54,241 nucleotides of DNA from CAYVXE01 sp964455375 (GCA_964455375.1 CAYVXE010000020.1:1-54241), one strand, 5' to 3'; positions 23,818 to 32,925 are shown, counted from the stretch's first letter. Program-made: numbers and translations. Notes: generated by a model not told the origin, from the letters alone.

Positions 23818-26028
23818 ATGTCTGAGAAAAAAGCAGACGTATCTCCAAAAGAAAATGGCGTCATCGAGGAAATTTCTTATGAGAATTTTTCCTTCATGGA
23901 AAAAGATTCTGGCATAGCCATTCTGACCATTGATGTCAAGGATAAAAAAGTCAACATCTTGACATCAGATGTGATGCAGGAATTGGATGAAATCCTCGAT
24001 GTGGTCGCCGCGAAGACCTCCATAAAAGCGCTGGTGTTCATCAGTGGGAAAGAGGACAATTTTATTGCCGGCGCAAATGTCGCCGAAATCAGGGACATCA
24101 CCGATCCGGATGAGGGGGCGCGGAAGGCCGGTTTGGGACAGGCGGTTTTTCAGAAAATTCATCATTTGTCGTTTCCGGTGATTGCCGCCATACAGGGTGC
24201 TTGCGTGGGTGGCGGTCTGGAATTAGCGCTGGCCTGTCATTTTCGCATTGCGAAGATTCATCCAAAAACTCAGATTGGATTCCCGGAAGTGAAGTTAGGC
24301 ATTCTACCCGGTTTTGGCGGCTCACAAAGGCTGCCGCGGCTGATTGGCATTCAAAAAGCATTGCCGCTCATTTTAACCGGTAAATTCGTCGATGCGAAAA
24401 AAGCCGGTAAACTGGGGATTGTAGATAAAGTTTTGCCTCTGGATTACCCGTTTTCATTTTTACGAGGTTCCGCAGAGGACTTCGCAACTGAAATTCTCGC
24501 TGAATACAGGACTAAAGATTACAGGAATCGGAAAAAGTTCGGCGGTTTTTTGACCTTTTTGTTGGAGGGAAATCCCCTGGGTAGAAAATTTCTTTTTTCA
24601 CAGGCGAGAAAGCAGGCGTTGCGAACAACCCACGGTCACTATCCCGCTCCATTAAAAGCGTTGACATCCGTAGAAAAGGGAATTTGCAAACCGTTAGAGC
24701 AGGGACTTGCAATCGAGGCCAGGCTGCTTGGGGAACTAGTTGTCAGCCCCGAGTGCAAGAATCTGATTTCACTTTATTATCTGACTGAGGACATAAAAAA
24801 TGACCCGGGTGTTGCCAAAGCAAAATCTGAGCCGAAGGAGATAAAGCAGCTTGGACTTCTTGGCGCCGGCGTGATGGGGGGTGGCATTGCGCAGTATCTG
24901 GCTTACAAAGATATTCCGGTGCGCATGAAGGATATTAATCAGGCGGCGGTGAATCTTGGTTTGCAAAAAGCCGCAGAACTTTTTTCGCAAATTGTGCAGC
25001 GCAAAAAAATGACTGAAAAAGAGATGGAGCAGAAGATGTCCCTGATTTCCGGTACCACAGATTACACCGGATTCACTCAAAGCGATCTGGTCATCGAGGC
25101 GGTTGTGGAAAATCTCGACATCAAGAAGAAAGTGTTCGCAGAAATTGAGGGTGAGGTGAATGACGAAACGATTCTGGCCTCGAATACCTCTTCGCTTTCC
25201 ATCACGGAAATTGCCGGTGACGTCAAAAAGAAGGATCGGGTCATCGGATTTCATTTCTTTAATCCCGTTCACCGCATGCCGTTGGTAGAAGTCATCCGCG
25301 GCGAGAAAACGTCCGACGAAACAACCATCTCCACCGTAGCATTTGCTAAACGGATCGGCAAAATTCCCATCGTCGTGCAAAACAGTCCCGGCTTTCTGGT
25401 GAACCGTATTTTAGGGCCTTATATAAATGAAGCTGCGCTGCTTCTGGAAGATGGTGCTAAGATTGAAACGATCGATAAGGCGATGTTAAAATTCGGCATG
25501 CCCATGGGACCGCTGAATCTTTTAGATGAAGTGGGAATTGAAGTGGCATTTGAAGTCGCCCAAATTTTACAAGAAGCGTTCGGCGACCGGGTAGCGCCAT
25601 CACAAGTGATCGAGAAATTGCACCAGGACGGACGACTTGGAAAAAAAGGCGGCAAGGGTCTGTACATTTACGACGGTAAGAAAAAACAGGTGGATGAATC
25701 TGTCTATGAACTTTTCCGGGATTTGGTGAAGCCGGTGCAATTGTCTGCGGATGATATTCAGAAACGACTGGTTTTCATTATGTTGAAGGAAGCGATTCAC
25801 TGCCTCGAAGAAAATGTCGTCCGGCAAGCACTTGATGTGGATGCAGGCATGATTTTCGGCACCGGCTTTCCGCCGTTCCGGGGAGGTTTACTGCGTTATG
25901 CCGACAGCCTTGGCGCACAAACGTGCGCAGATAAATTCAACAAACTGCAGGAGAAATTCGGTGAACGCTTTGCCGTACCTGAATTGCTTGTTAAATTGGC
26001 AGAGAAGAACGGGTCGTTTTATGCGTAA
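23818..26028 (+). CDS. fadJ: Bifunctional enoyl-CoA hydratase / 3-hydroxyacyl-CoA dehydrogenase
   Basis: 736 residues, the length of FadB/FadJ alpha subunits. The hydratase part (about 25-210) has the oxyanion region FIAGANVAEI and the two catalytic glutamates, E135 (GGGLELALAC) and E157 (FPEVKLGILPGFGG). The dehydrogenase part begins at about 341 with the NAD site LGLLGAGVMGGGIAQ and has the catalytic His485 in FFNPVHRMPLVE and the SPGFLVNRIL segment. It performs the second and third steps of beta-oxidation and should pair with a thiolase; one lies at 48384-49640. Strong GAGGAGGAG precedes the ATG. It is the second gene of the FadR-controlled operon. Confidence 0.93.
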   Translation: MSEKKADVSPKENGVIEEISYENFSFMEKDSGIAILTIDVKDKKVNILTSDVMQELDEILDVVAAKTSIKALVFISGKEDNFIAGANVAEIRDITDPDEGARKAGLGQAVFQKIHHLSFPVIAAIQGACVGGGLELALACHFRIAKIHPKTQIGFPEVKLGILPGFGGSQRLPRLIGIQKALPLILTGKFVDAKKAGKLGIVDKVLPLDYPFSFLRGSAEDFATEILAEYRTKDYRNRKKFGGFLTFLLEGNPLGRKFLFSQARKQALRTTHGHYPAPLKALTSVEKGICKPLEQGLAIEARLLGELVVSPECKNLISLYYLTEDIKNDPGVAKAKSEPKEIKQLGLLGAGVMGGGIAQYLAYKDIPVRMKDINQAAVNLGLQKAAELFSQIVQRKKMTEKEMEQKMSLISGTTDYTGFTQSDLVIEAVVENLDIKKKVFAEIEGEVNDETILASNTSSLSITEIAGDVKKKDRVIGFHFFNPVHRMPLVEVIRGEKTSDETTISTVAFAKRIGKIPIVVQNSPGFLVNRILGPYINEAALLLEDGAKIETIDKAMLKFGMPMGPLNLLDEVGIEVAFEVAQILQEAFGDRVAPSQVIEKLHQDGRLGKKGGKGLYIYDGKKKQVDESVYELFRDLVKPVQLSADDIQKRLVFIMLKEAIHCLEENVVRQALDVDAGMIFGTGFPPFRGGLLRYADSLGAQTCADKFNKLQEKFGERFAVPELLVKLAEKNGSFYA

Positions 26029-26197
26029 GAACAGCTTTGTTGACAGGAAGTTTTTTAAAGTAGGACTGTCTGAAATGCTTGGATTTGCAAGAGAGGCATT
26101 AACAATAGCGTTGCGACAGCGGTGAATTGTGTTAGAGCGTTTGGCTGAAGAGTAACAGTTTAGATAAAAATAGGGACTAATAATACAGGAGTTTAAA

Positions 26198-27931
26198 ATG
26201 GCAGAAAATGATCATGCGTCACAAAGTTTCTCTGAAGCATTATTTGCTGGAAATATTGCGCAGGAGTTGGTTTTTCCTTTTCCGGTAATTGATAAAGAGG
26301 AGGAAGAAAATTTAAAACTCGTTATTGAAAGTTTCCGCCAATTTGCCAAAGATAATGTCGATTCCGCAAAATTTGACAGGGAGGAAGAAATCCCGCAAGA
26401 GATTTTGGATGGTCTGGCTGAAATTGGTCTGTTCGGAATGAGCATTCCTGAAGCGTATGAAGGGTACGGATTTTCAGCGACTGCGTACAACCGTATGTTT
26501 GAAGAAGTCGCCGGTGTGGATGCCTCGTTAGCGGTCACATTCGGCGGGCACCAGTCCATAGGGCTGAAAGCGCTACTGTTGCATGGAACGGAAGAGCAGA
26601 AGAAAAAGTATCTGCCGAAATTAGCATCGGGTGAGTGGTTAGCCGGATTTGCTCTGACTGAACCTAATGCCGGGTCGGATGCCGGCGGCATTCAAACAAA
26701 GGCTGTCTATGATGAAGCGTCGGGGAATTATATCCTGAATGGCAGCAAAATTTGGATCACCAACGGTGGTTTGGCGAATTTCTTCACGGTGTTTGCCAAA
26801 ACACCCATGGACGATGGAAAGGAAAAAATAACTGCTTTTATCGTCACCCGTGATATGGAAGGTTTTTCTTCAGGAAGGGAAGAACATAAGCTCGGGATTC
26901 ACGGTTCCTCTACAACAGAGTTGACGTTTGACAATGTGAAAGTACCGAAAGAAAATGTCATCGGGCCATTGGGAAAGGGTTTCAAGGTTGCGATGGAGGT
27001 TCTGAATTCCGGACGTTTAGGCCTGGCCTCCGGGTGTGCTGGCGGTATCAAGGAAATGATTGCGTTGAGCACCGAGTACGCCAAAAATCGCAAGCAGTTT
27101 AACACGCCTATCGCAGATTTCGAGATGATTCAGGACAAAATTGTCGATATGGCGATAGATGTTTTCGCCATTGAAAGTATGGTATATTTAACTACGGGCC
27201 TCATCGACCGTGGTGATGTGGATTATTCCATTGAGTCGGCTATTTGCAAAGTGTTTGCATCCGAGGCAGTTTGGAGGGCTGTGAATGAAGGGATGCAAAT
27301 TGCCGGTGGAATCGGTTACAGTCAAGAATATCCATATGAACGCTTTTTACGTGACTCAAGGATTAATTTGATTTTTGAAGGGACCAATGAAATTCTGAGG
27401 TCTTTCATTGCGTTGGCCGGAATGCAGGAGCATGGCGAATATTTGAAAAAAGTAGGAAAAGCCCTGCAAAATCCATTGAACCAATTGGGTGTCCTCACCG
27501 ATTTTGCCATTCATCGAATTAAAGATACTGTTGTAACGGAAAAACTGAACGATGTTCATGAAGCATTACATGACGAAGCCGATAAGTTTGCAGAGTACGC
27601 TAAGGAGCTACATCTTGGTGTAGAGAAAGTTCTGTCAAAATACCGCAAAAATATTATTAACCAGGGTTTTATTCTTGCCAGGCTTGCCGACATGGCAATT
27701 GATTTGTTCGGTATGGTGGCCGTGATTTCACGTCTTGATGCGCTGATTAAACGCGAAGGGGTGGAAAAGGCCGGACCGCAAATCACCATTGGAAAAGCTT
27801 TTTGTGAACAGGCGTGGCGCCGGATTCGCCGCAACAGCCGTCAGCTCGATAACAATATGGATGACTGGCGTAGAGAGATCGTACAGAATATATATAAAAA
27901 CAATAAATATGATTTTAATTTGATCGGTTAA
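26198..27931 (+). CDS. Acyl-CoA dehydrogenase with C-terminal extension
   Basis: 577 residues: a standard acyl-CoA dehydrogenase core of about 400 residues and a further helical C-terminal domain of about 170, as in the very-long-chain/ACAD9 group. Core motifs include GFALTEPNAGSDAGG (flavin and substrate region), WITNGG and IFEGTNEILR, where the Glu is the likely catalytic base. It makes the first double bond of beta-oxidation and hands electrons to the ETF encoded downstream. CAGGAG precedes the ATG. The long C-terminal domain suggests preference for long chains or membrane association, which is inference. Confidence 0.92.
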   Translation: MAENDHASQSFSEALFAGNIAQELVFPFPVIDKEEEENLKLVIESFRQFAKDNVDSAKFDREEEIPQEILDGLAEIGLFGMSIPEAYEGYGFSATAYNRMFEEVAGVDASLAVTFGGHQSIGLKALLLHGTEEQKKKYLPKLASGEWLAGFALTEPNAGSDAGGIQTKAVYDEASGNYILNGSKIWITNGGLANFFTVFAKTPMDDGKEKITAFIVTRDMEGFSSGREEHKLGIHGSSTTELTFDNVKVPKENVIGPLGKGFKVAMEVLNSGRLGLASGCAGGIKEMIALSTEYAKNRKQFNTPIADFEMIQDKIVDMAIDVFAIESMVYLTTGLIDRGDVDYSIESAICKVFASEAVWRAVNEGMQIAGGIGYSQEYPYERFLRDSRINLIFEGTNEILRSFIALAGMQEHGEYLKKVGKALQNPLNQLGVLTDFAIHRIKDTVVTEKLNDVHEALHDEADKFAEYAKELHLGVEKVLSKYRKNIINQGFILARLADMAIDLFGMVAVISRLDALIKREGVEKAGPQITIGKAFCEQAWRRIRRNSRQLDNNMDDWRREIVQNIYKNNKYDFNLIG

Positions 27932-28057
27932 AGGGGTTGATTTCAATAGATTAAATATTAAATTTAAGGGTTAAATAAAATACATAGAGTGTAAACAATT
28001 ACAGACAATAGACATTAATATTTTTCTTTTTACGAATCGTTAAAGAAGGAGAAAAAC

Positions 28058-28843
28058 GTGAAAATAGTCGTGTGTATGAAGCAGGTTCCTGTTAAGGATT
28101 CGCTTTTAAAAATTAAAGGCGATGCCAGTTGGGTTGAAGAAAGCGAGTTGAGTTTTGAAATTAATGAAAGTGACCACTACGCGTTAGAAGAAGCGCTACG
28201 CATGAAAGAAAAACATGGCGGTGAAGTCGTGATTCTTAGCATGGGGCCGGATCGAATTAAAGAAGCGATTAAGCAAGGTCTGGCGAAAGGCGCCGACCGT
28301 GCCATTCACATCAACGATGAATCGTTCCACACCACTGACCCGGTCGCTAATGCGAAAATTCTTACCGCTGCCATCAAGCAGGAAGAATTTGACCTCATCC
28401 TGGCTGGTTTGCAAACAGATGATTACGGTTGGGGACAAACCGGTGTGATTTTGGCCGAAATGCTGGGTATCCCACATGCCTCCATTGTCATGGAAATTGA
28501 AAAGCAGGATGGCGGCATTAAAGTGAAACGTGAGTTGGAAAGCGGCTGGTTTCAATGGCTGGAGTTACCCTTGCCTGCACTCCTGAGTATTCAATCCGGA
28601 ATTAACCAAATTCGCTACGCCACCATCAAGGGGATTATGATGGCGAAGAAAAAGGAAATTAAGCAATTAAGTTTGAGTGATCTTGGTTTGTCCGAGAGCG
28701 ACGTTACATCGGGGCAATTAAAGTTTGAAAAAATTTACATTCCTGAAAAAACCAAGCAAGCGGAAATATTAGAGGGAGATGCGAAAGAGGTGGCGAAAAA
28801 ACTTGCCGAAAAATTGAAAAATGAGGCCAAGGTTTTAAACTAA
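28058..28843 (+). CDS. etfB: Electron transfer flavoprotein beta subunit
   Basis: 261 residues with family hallmarks at the N-terminus (MKIVVCMKQVPVKDS) and the LQTDDYGWGQTG and ESGWFQWLELPLPALLSIQSG segments. It binds AMP and, with EtfA, takes electrons from acyl-CoA dehydrogenases. The start is GTG, with GAAGGAG upstream. The acyl-CoA dehydrogenase gene precedes it and etfA follows by 61 bases. An ETF-quinone oxidoreductase is not in the window. Confidence 0.93.
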   Translation: MKIVVCMKQVPVKDSLLKIKGDASWVEESELSFEINESDHYALEEALRMKEKHGGEVVILSMGPDRIKEAIKQGLAKGADRAIHINDESFHTTDPVANAKILTAAIKQEEFDLILAGLQTDDYGWGQTGVILAEMLGIPHASIVMEIEKQDGGIKVKRELESGWFQWLELPLPALLSIQSGINQIRYATIKGIMMAKKKEIKQLSLSDLGLSESDVTSGQLKFEKIYIPEKTKQAEILEGDAKEVAKKLAEKLKNEAKVLN

Positions 28844-28904
28844 TGCGATGATGAATTAATTTTTGATTTTCATGTGCACCATAAATGATAAAAGGAGTTT
28901 TTAA

Positions 28905-29885
28905 ATGAGTGATCACATTTTGGTCGTTGCGGAACAACGTGACGGAAGTTTGAATCGTACTACCTGGGAAGCGGTTGTTGCGGGTCAGAAGCTGGGTAAA
29001 GACGTAGGTAAAGATGTCACGGTCCTCGTCCTGGGCAAAGATGTAAAAGCAGTGGCAGATGAAGTTGCCGGAAAGGGAGTGAATGTCGTCTTTGTCGATG
29101 ATGAAAAATTAGCCGATTATACACCGGACGGCTACACCGGCGCTGTCAAGAAGGTTGTTGAGAATGATGGCCCCGCGTACATTCTTTTCAGTCACACATA
29201 CATGGTGCGCGATTATGCACCGAAGCTCGCTGTGGCGCTGGGTAAAGTGCTTCTCAGTGACTGCGTTCGTTATAAAACAGATGGCGGCAGTCCGGTGTTC
29301 GTGCGACAGGTATTTCAGGGTAAAATCGATGCGGATTACAGTTTTACTGGGGACGGACCGTATCTGGTGAGTTTTCAGACCGGCGCTTACAATGCTGATG
29401 AACTTGAAAGCGGCGGTAACGGCAGCGTAACAGATGCCGGAATCTCCCTGGATGATGTTGAGGTGCGTACGAAAGTTCTTGAAATTTTTGAAGGCGTGAA
29501 GCAGGAAGTGGATCTCAGTAAGGCCGAACGAATTGTGTCCATTGGCAGGGGGATTAAAAAACCGGAAAACGTCGATATGATGAAGGACCTGGCTGCTGTA
29601 TTGGATGCAGAGCTTGCTGCATCCCGGCCGGTTTGTGATGACGGTTGGCTGCCGTTGGATCGCCAGGTTGGCAGTTCCGGGCAAACGGTAGCACCGAAGC
29701 TGTATATGGCTGTGGGAATTTCCGGCGCTATTCAACACATCGTGGGAATGAAAAATTCGGATACGATTGTCGCTATTAACAAGGACCCGCATGCACCGAT
29801 ATTTGATATTGCCGATTACGGTGTGGTGGGCGATCTGTTTGAAGTCGTTCCCGAACTGATTCAGGCCATTAAAGAAATAAAATAG
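28905..29885 (+). CDS. etfA: Electron transfer flavoprotein alpha subunit
   Basis: 326 residues. The C-terminal FAD domain is complete, with GRGIKKPENV, DDGWLPLDRQVGSSGQTVAP, YMAVGISGAIQHIVGM and the NKDPHAPIFDIADYGVVGD ending that contacts FAD. It forms the flavin-bearing half of the EtfAB dimer that passes acyl-CoA dehydrogenase electrons towards quinone. AAAGGAG lies ahead of the ATG. It closes the beta-oxidation block. Confidence 0.95.
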   Translation: MSDHILVVAEQRDGSLNRTTWEAVVAGQKLGKDVGKDVTVLVLGKDVKAVADEVAGKGVNVVFVDDEKLADYTPDGYTGAVKKVVENDGPAYILFSHTYMVRDYAPKLAVALGKVLLSDCVRYKTDGGSPVFVRQVFQGKIDADYSFTGDGPYLVSFQTGAYNADELESGGNGSVTDAGISLDDVEVRTKVLEIFEGVKQEVDLSKAERIVSIGRGIKKPENVDMMKDLAAVLDAELAASRPVCDDGWLPLDRQVGSSGQTVAPKLYMAVGISGAIQHIVGMKNSDTIVAINKDPHAPIFDIADYGVVGDLFEVVPELIQAIKEIK

Positions 29886-29906
29886 TGCTTGGCCGAAAAC
29901 GCTGTC

Positions 29907-29995
29907 GTTCCAAAATTTCTATTTTGGAGTGAAATTGCAGAGAAACTTTGTTTCGATTAACCAATTTTGAAGGACGAAACACAGTTTCTAAGGCA
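29907..29995. repeat. Hairpin plus dispersed repeat module B, copy 2
   Basis: The hairpin TCCAAAAT-TTCT-ATTTTGGA (29909-29928) is followed by TGCAG and the inverted repeat AGAAACTTTGTTTC (29941-29954) / GAAACACAGTTTCT (29976-29989). The flanks match copy 1 at 525-578. Confidence 0.65.
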
Positions 29996-30003
29996 GTTTT
30001 ACA

Positions 30004-30069
30004 GGGCAGCCCGGAAAGTCAGAAAATGTTGTCATTTCGAATCAAGCGGTGGCCTGATGATAAATCTGG
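30004..30069. repeat. Dispersed repeat, module A, copy 3
   Basis: GGGCAGCCC, then GGAAAGTCAGAAAATG, then TTGTCATTTCGAATCA, a short Gly-rich spacer, then TAAATCTGG. It matches the copy at 422-485 over its whole length with scattered changes. Confidence 0.65.
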
Positions 30070-30079
30070 TCTATGCTGG

Positions 30080-30141
30080 TGTCAGACCTTTGGGTTCCGC
30101 TCAAAGTCACAAGATAAAAGTGAATTCTCCTTAAGTTGACG
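30080..30141. repeat. Dispersed repeat, module D, copy 2
   Basis: TGTCAGACCTTT, then TTCCGCTCAA, then ACAAGATAAAAGTGAAT, then CCTTAAGTTGACG. It matches 22304-22364 with scattered changes and directly follows a module A copy. Confidence 0.6.
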
Positions 30142-30283
30142 TCGATGGGTAACCACTTTATTTTGAATGATTTATTGTGTGAAAAATATCCTGTTTTCGG
30201 TTTTCGACAGACTCAACGATTAAATAACATTCATGAGACACCAAGCAGCTTTAACGTTGTTTTACTCTAAAAGAAGGTAAACG

Positions 30284-30808
30284 ATGAAATCCGGAAAGCG
30301 TTGTATGAAAATACTTTTTTGTTTATTCTTGTTTATGATTTTCACCGCCTGCAGCTCATCCAAAAAAATGACTCGGCCAGAACCTTCTGCATCCGACATA
30401 AAGGATTTTGAAAAAATGAAGGAAGATTTAGACCCGCTCTCCATGGATGATTATCATATCGATTTGCAGGGTGTGGACGAATCTCAGGGCGGTGAGATAG
30501 ATTTGTTGGGGCAAACAGCCGAGACTTTGCAGGACACGGTTGGTAATGGTTTTCGCATCCAATTGCTGCAAACAACCGATCCTGAAGAGGCGAAGAATGT
30601 GCAAAGGGATGCAATCTTACGTTTCGATGCGGAAATCTATCGTGTTTTTGATGCGCCGTATTACAAAGTCCGGGTTGGTGATTTCGTCAATTGGCGGGAT
30701 GCTGAAAAACTGCAGGATCTCGCTATCCGCAAAGGCTACCGGGAAGCCTGGATTGTACGTTCAAAAGTCAATTTGAAAAATGCCTATAAAATGATGAATG
30801 AGTTTTAA
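30284..30808 (+). CDS. SPOR-domain-like lipoprotein
   Basis: 174 residues. The lipoprotein signal ends IFTAC (C23). A charged linker (about 30-90) leads to a C-terminal domain of about 80 residues (GFRIQLLQTTDPEEAKNVQRD ... YYKVRVGDFVNWRDAEKL) with the beta-alpha-beta repeat of SPOR domains. SPOR domains bind denuded peptidoglycan, often at division sites. AGAAGG lies seven bases before the ATG. It stands alone between repeat-rich gaps. Confidence 0.8.
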   Translation: MKSGKRCMKILFCLFLFMIFTACSSSKKMTRPEPSASDIKDFEKMKEDLDPLSMDDYHIDLQGVDESQGGEIDLLGQTAETLQDTVGNGFRIQLLQTTDPEEAKNVQRDAILRFDAEIYRVFDAPYYKVRVGDFVNWRDAEKLQDLAIRKGYREAWIVRSKVNLKNAYKMMNEF

Positions 30809-30889
30809 ATCGTCTGTTTGTGTTTTAGAAACTTCACGAGCTTAAATATGATGAACGCACAAAGTATTGTAAAGAAACCAATTAGGCTT

Positions 30890-30989
30890 GTCATTTCGAA
30901 TCCGGCGTTTTTTGCGGATGAGAAATCTTTTATTTGCTGGAATCGTTGCAGTTACAGATTTCTCGCCTAAAAAACAGGCCCGAAATGAC
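30890..30989. repeat. 100-base palindromic element
   Basis: Outer arms GTCATTTCG (30890-30898) and CGAAATGAC (30981-30989) are perfect, as are inner arms GAGAAATCT (30920-30928) and AGATTTCTC (30956-30964). Each half has its own small stem: ATCCG...CGGAT on the left and GCCT...AGGC on the right. The arm sequence is the core of repeat module A, so this looks like a complete two-arm unit of that family. Confidence 0.75.
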
Positions 30990-31049
30990 CATTCGGCGGG
31001 AGCAACTGGAAAAACCAGAGATTTGTGAATTAATCAGGTTAGATACTTC

Positions 31050-31084
31050 ACGTGCGACATACTTTTCGAAAGTACGTCGCACGT
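31050..31084. repeat. Long hairpin of unknown role
   Basis: ACGTGCGAC, one mismatch, TACTTT, loop TCG, AAAGTA, one mismatch, GTCGCACGT: 15 pairs around a three-base loop. No T-run follows, so it is not a standard terminator. It lies about 100 bases before the ABC exporter start and may be another dispersed palindrome or a transcript structure. Confidence 0.6.
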
Positions 31085-31185
31085 TTCAGTTTAAAGAAAG
31101 GATTGATCCTTTCATCCAAAAGTTCTATATTAAAAATTGTTTTTATTACAGGTTTCAGATTGATTTGAGATGAAGGAGCAATCCC

Positions 31186-32925
31186 ATAAAAGAATTATAC
31201 CCGCTTAAAAAATATTTAGTCCGCTACAAAAAACCGCTTACCATCGGTTGTCTCTTTGTCATCCTCACAAATACTTTCGTGTTGCTGGGACCTTGGGTGC
31301 TCAAACTCGCCATCGATTCATTAAAAAATAATGACATCACTCATAGTCATCTTACACAGTTTGCTTTGGTGCTTGTGGGCATTGCCATCATGGAAGGCAT
31401 CTTCCGTTTTCTCATGCGCAAAGTGATCATCGGGGTGTCGCGGAAAGTGGAGTATGATCTTCGCAATGACTATTTCCGTCATTTGGAGAAGATGTCATTG
31501 TCCTTTTTTAACCGATATAAAACCGGTGATTTGATGGCGCGCGCAACAAATGATCTCGAAGCGGTGCGGCAGGTGGTGGGTCCGGCGATTATGTACTCGT
31601 TCAACACACTTGTATCCATGGCTGCTTTTGGCATTATGATTCACATAAATTTGAAATTAACCTTATTGGCCATGGTGCCGCTACCCATCATGGCATTTGT
31701 GATTAACCGTATTGCCCGTCGTTTAAATAAAGCCTACCAGAAAATTCAGGCTAAATATGCTGACATTACGTCTAAGGTGCAGGAAAATATTTCAGGGGTT
31801 CGCGTGGTGAAGGCGTATGTTCAGGAAGAAGGGGAGAGCCAATCTTTCCAAAAACTCAATGAGGAGTATGTTGCCTTAAATCTGGGTATGGCAAAATTAC
31901 GCGGCTATATGACTGCTACGATGACCGTTTTAGTTGGGTTGGGTTCATTAATTATTCTTTGGTTCGGCGGGAAGCTGGTTCTGCAGAATTCGATTTCGCT
32001 TGGCGATTTTGTTGCCTTTTTTGCTTATCTTGGCAGACTTACCTGGCCAATGATCGCTTTGGGATGGGTGATAAACCTCATTCAGCAGGGTACGGCGTCT
32101 ATGGTGAGAATTAATCGGGTATTTCAAGAGAAACCTGAAATTGCTGATACGCACGCGACCTTAAAAGATATTAACGGCATTCAAGGTAAAATTGAATTCC
32201 GGGATGTCTCGTTTGCTTACAATGGCGCTCCTGTTTTAAAGAAAATCCGTTTGACTATTGAGAAGGGGCAAACGTTGGCGATCGTAGGACACACCGGCAG
32301 CGGTAAATCGACATTGATCAACTTAATTCCACGTTTACTGGATGCAACCGAGGGTCAGATTCTGATAGATGGGCAGGATGTTCGTAAAATCCCGGTGGAC
32401 CTATTGCGCAGAAACATCGGTTACGTACCGCAGGACACATTCCTGTTTTCAGAAACAATGAAAGCGAACATCGGTTTCGGTGTGGATGCCACCACAGATC
32501 AGAGCATTGAAGAAGCTGCCGAGATTTCGCAGATTCGCAAAGACATCGATGATTTTCCGGATGGGTTTGATACGCTGCTTGGTGAGCGCGGTGTCAATAT
32601 CTCCGGTGGTCAAAAACAACGCACGGCCATTGCCCGGGCGGTCATTCGTAAACCGAAAATTCTCATTTTAGATGATTCCTTATCTGCGGTCGACACGTAC
32701 ACAGAAGAGGCGATTCTGCGGCGATTGCGTTCCATCATGCGGGAAAGAACAAGCATTATCGTGTCGCACCGGGTTTCAACAGTACAGCATGCGGATTTGA
32801 TCATCGTATTAGAAGATGGGCAAATTAAGGAGCGCGGCAGCCATGAAGAATTGCTTGCCATAAACGGGCTTTACGCAGAATTGTATGAACAGCAGTTGCT
32901 GGAAGAAGCACTTGAATCATTTTAA
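31186..32925 (+). CDS. ABC exporter subunit with degenerate ATP site; apparent ATA start
   Basis: 579 residues from the chosen start. A six-helix transmembrane domain (about 1-330) is fused to a nucleotide-binding domain with Walker A GHTGSGKST (about 368-376), signature ISGGQ (472-476) and Walker B ILILDD. The catalytic Glu after Walker B is Asp (about 497), as in the inactive-site half of heterodimeric exporters such as TM287/288. The first in-frame GTG (31279) would cut off the conserved leading segment KELYPLKKYLVRYKKPL. AAGGAG at 31173-31178, seven bases and ATA at 31186 give the expected start and family length. The frame has a stop at 31171, so no ATG, GTG or TTG is available upstream. 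The partner gene follows. Confidence 0.85.
   Translation: MKELYPLKKYLVRYKKPLTIGCLFVILTNTFVLLGPWVLKLAIDSLKNNDITHSHLTQFALVLVGIAIMEGIFRFLMRKVIIGVSRKVEYDLRNDYFRHLEKMSLSFFNRYKTGDLMARATNDLEAVRQVVGPAIMYSFNTLVSMAAFGIMIHINLKLTLLAMVPLPIMAFVINRIARRLNKAYQKIQAKYADITSKVQENISGVRVVKAYVQEEGESQSFQKLNEEYVALNLGMAKLRGYMTATMTVLVGLGSLIILWFGGKLVLQNSISLGDFVAFFAYLGRLTWPMIALGWVINLIQQGTASMVRINRVFQEKPEIADTHATLKDINGIQGKIEFRDVSFAYNGAPVLKKIRLTIEKGQTLAIVGHTGSGKSTLINLIPRLLDATEGQILIDGQDVRKIPVDLLRRNIGYVPQDTFLFSETMKANIGFGVDATTDQSIEEAAEISQIRKDIDDFPDGFDTLLGERGVNISGGQKQRTAIARAVIRKPKILILDDSLSAVDTYTEEAILRRLRSIMRERTSIIVSHRVSTVQHADLIIVLEDGQIKERGSHEELLAINGLYAELYEQQLLEEALESF

Larger units (their letters stand above)
29886..30283. other. 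Intergenic stretch with repeat modules
   Basis: About 400 bases after etfA, filled mainly with repeat modules B, A and D, listed separately, and an 8-bp hairpin. The last 140 bases before the SPOR lipoprotein are ordinary and contain its ribosome site (AGAAGG). No gene is supportable. Confidence 0.6.
30809..31185. other. Intergenic stretch with a 100-base palindrome and a long hairpin
   Basis: About 380 bases before the ABC exporter genes. It holds two separate palindromic structures, at 30890-30989 and 31050-31084, and the AAGGAG ribosome site of the exporter at 31173-31178. A 79-codon frame spanning both structures (30934-31173) has no family resemblance and I reject it. Confidence 0.6.

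Noticed and set aside
29909..29928. Hairpin after etfA as its terminator
   Set aside because: The stem is perfect but no T-run follows, and a related hairpin adjoins the same repeat at 580-605, so a repeat is the better reading.
30890..30989. Could the palindrome be part of a CRISPR array or a tRNA-like element
   Set aside because: There is a single unit with no regular spacers, and no T-loop or anticodon arm pattern.
30934..31173. 79-codon frame upstream of the ABC exporter
   Set aside because: It crosses half of the 100-base palindrome and the long hairpin; the structures explain the sequence better than a protein does.
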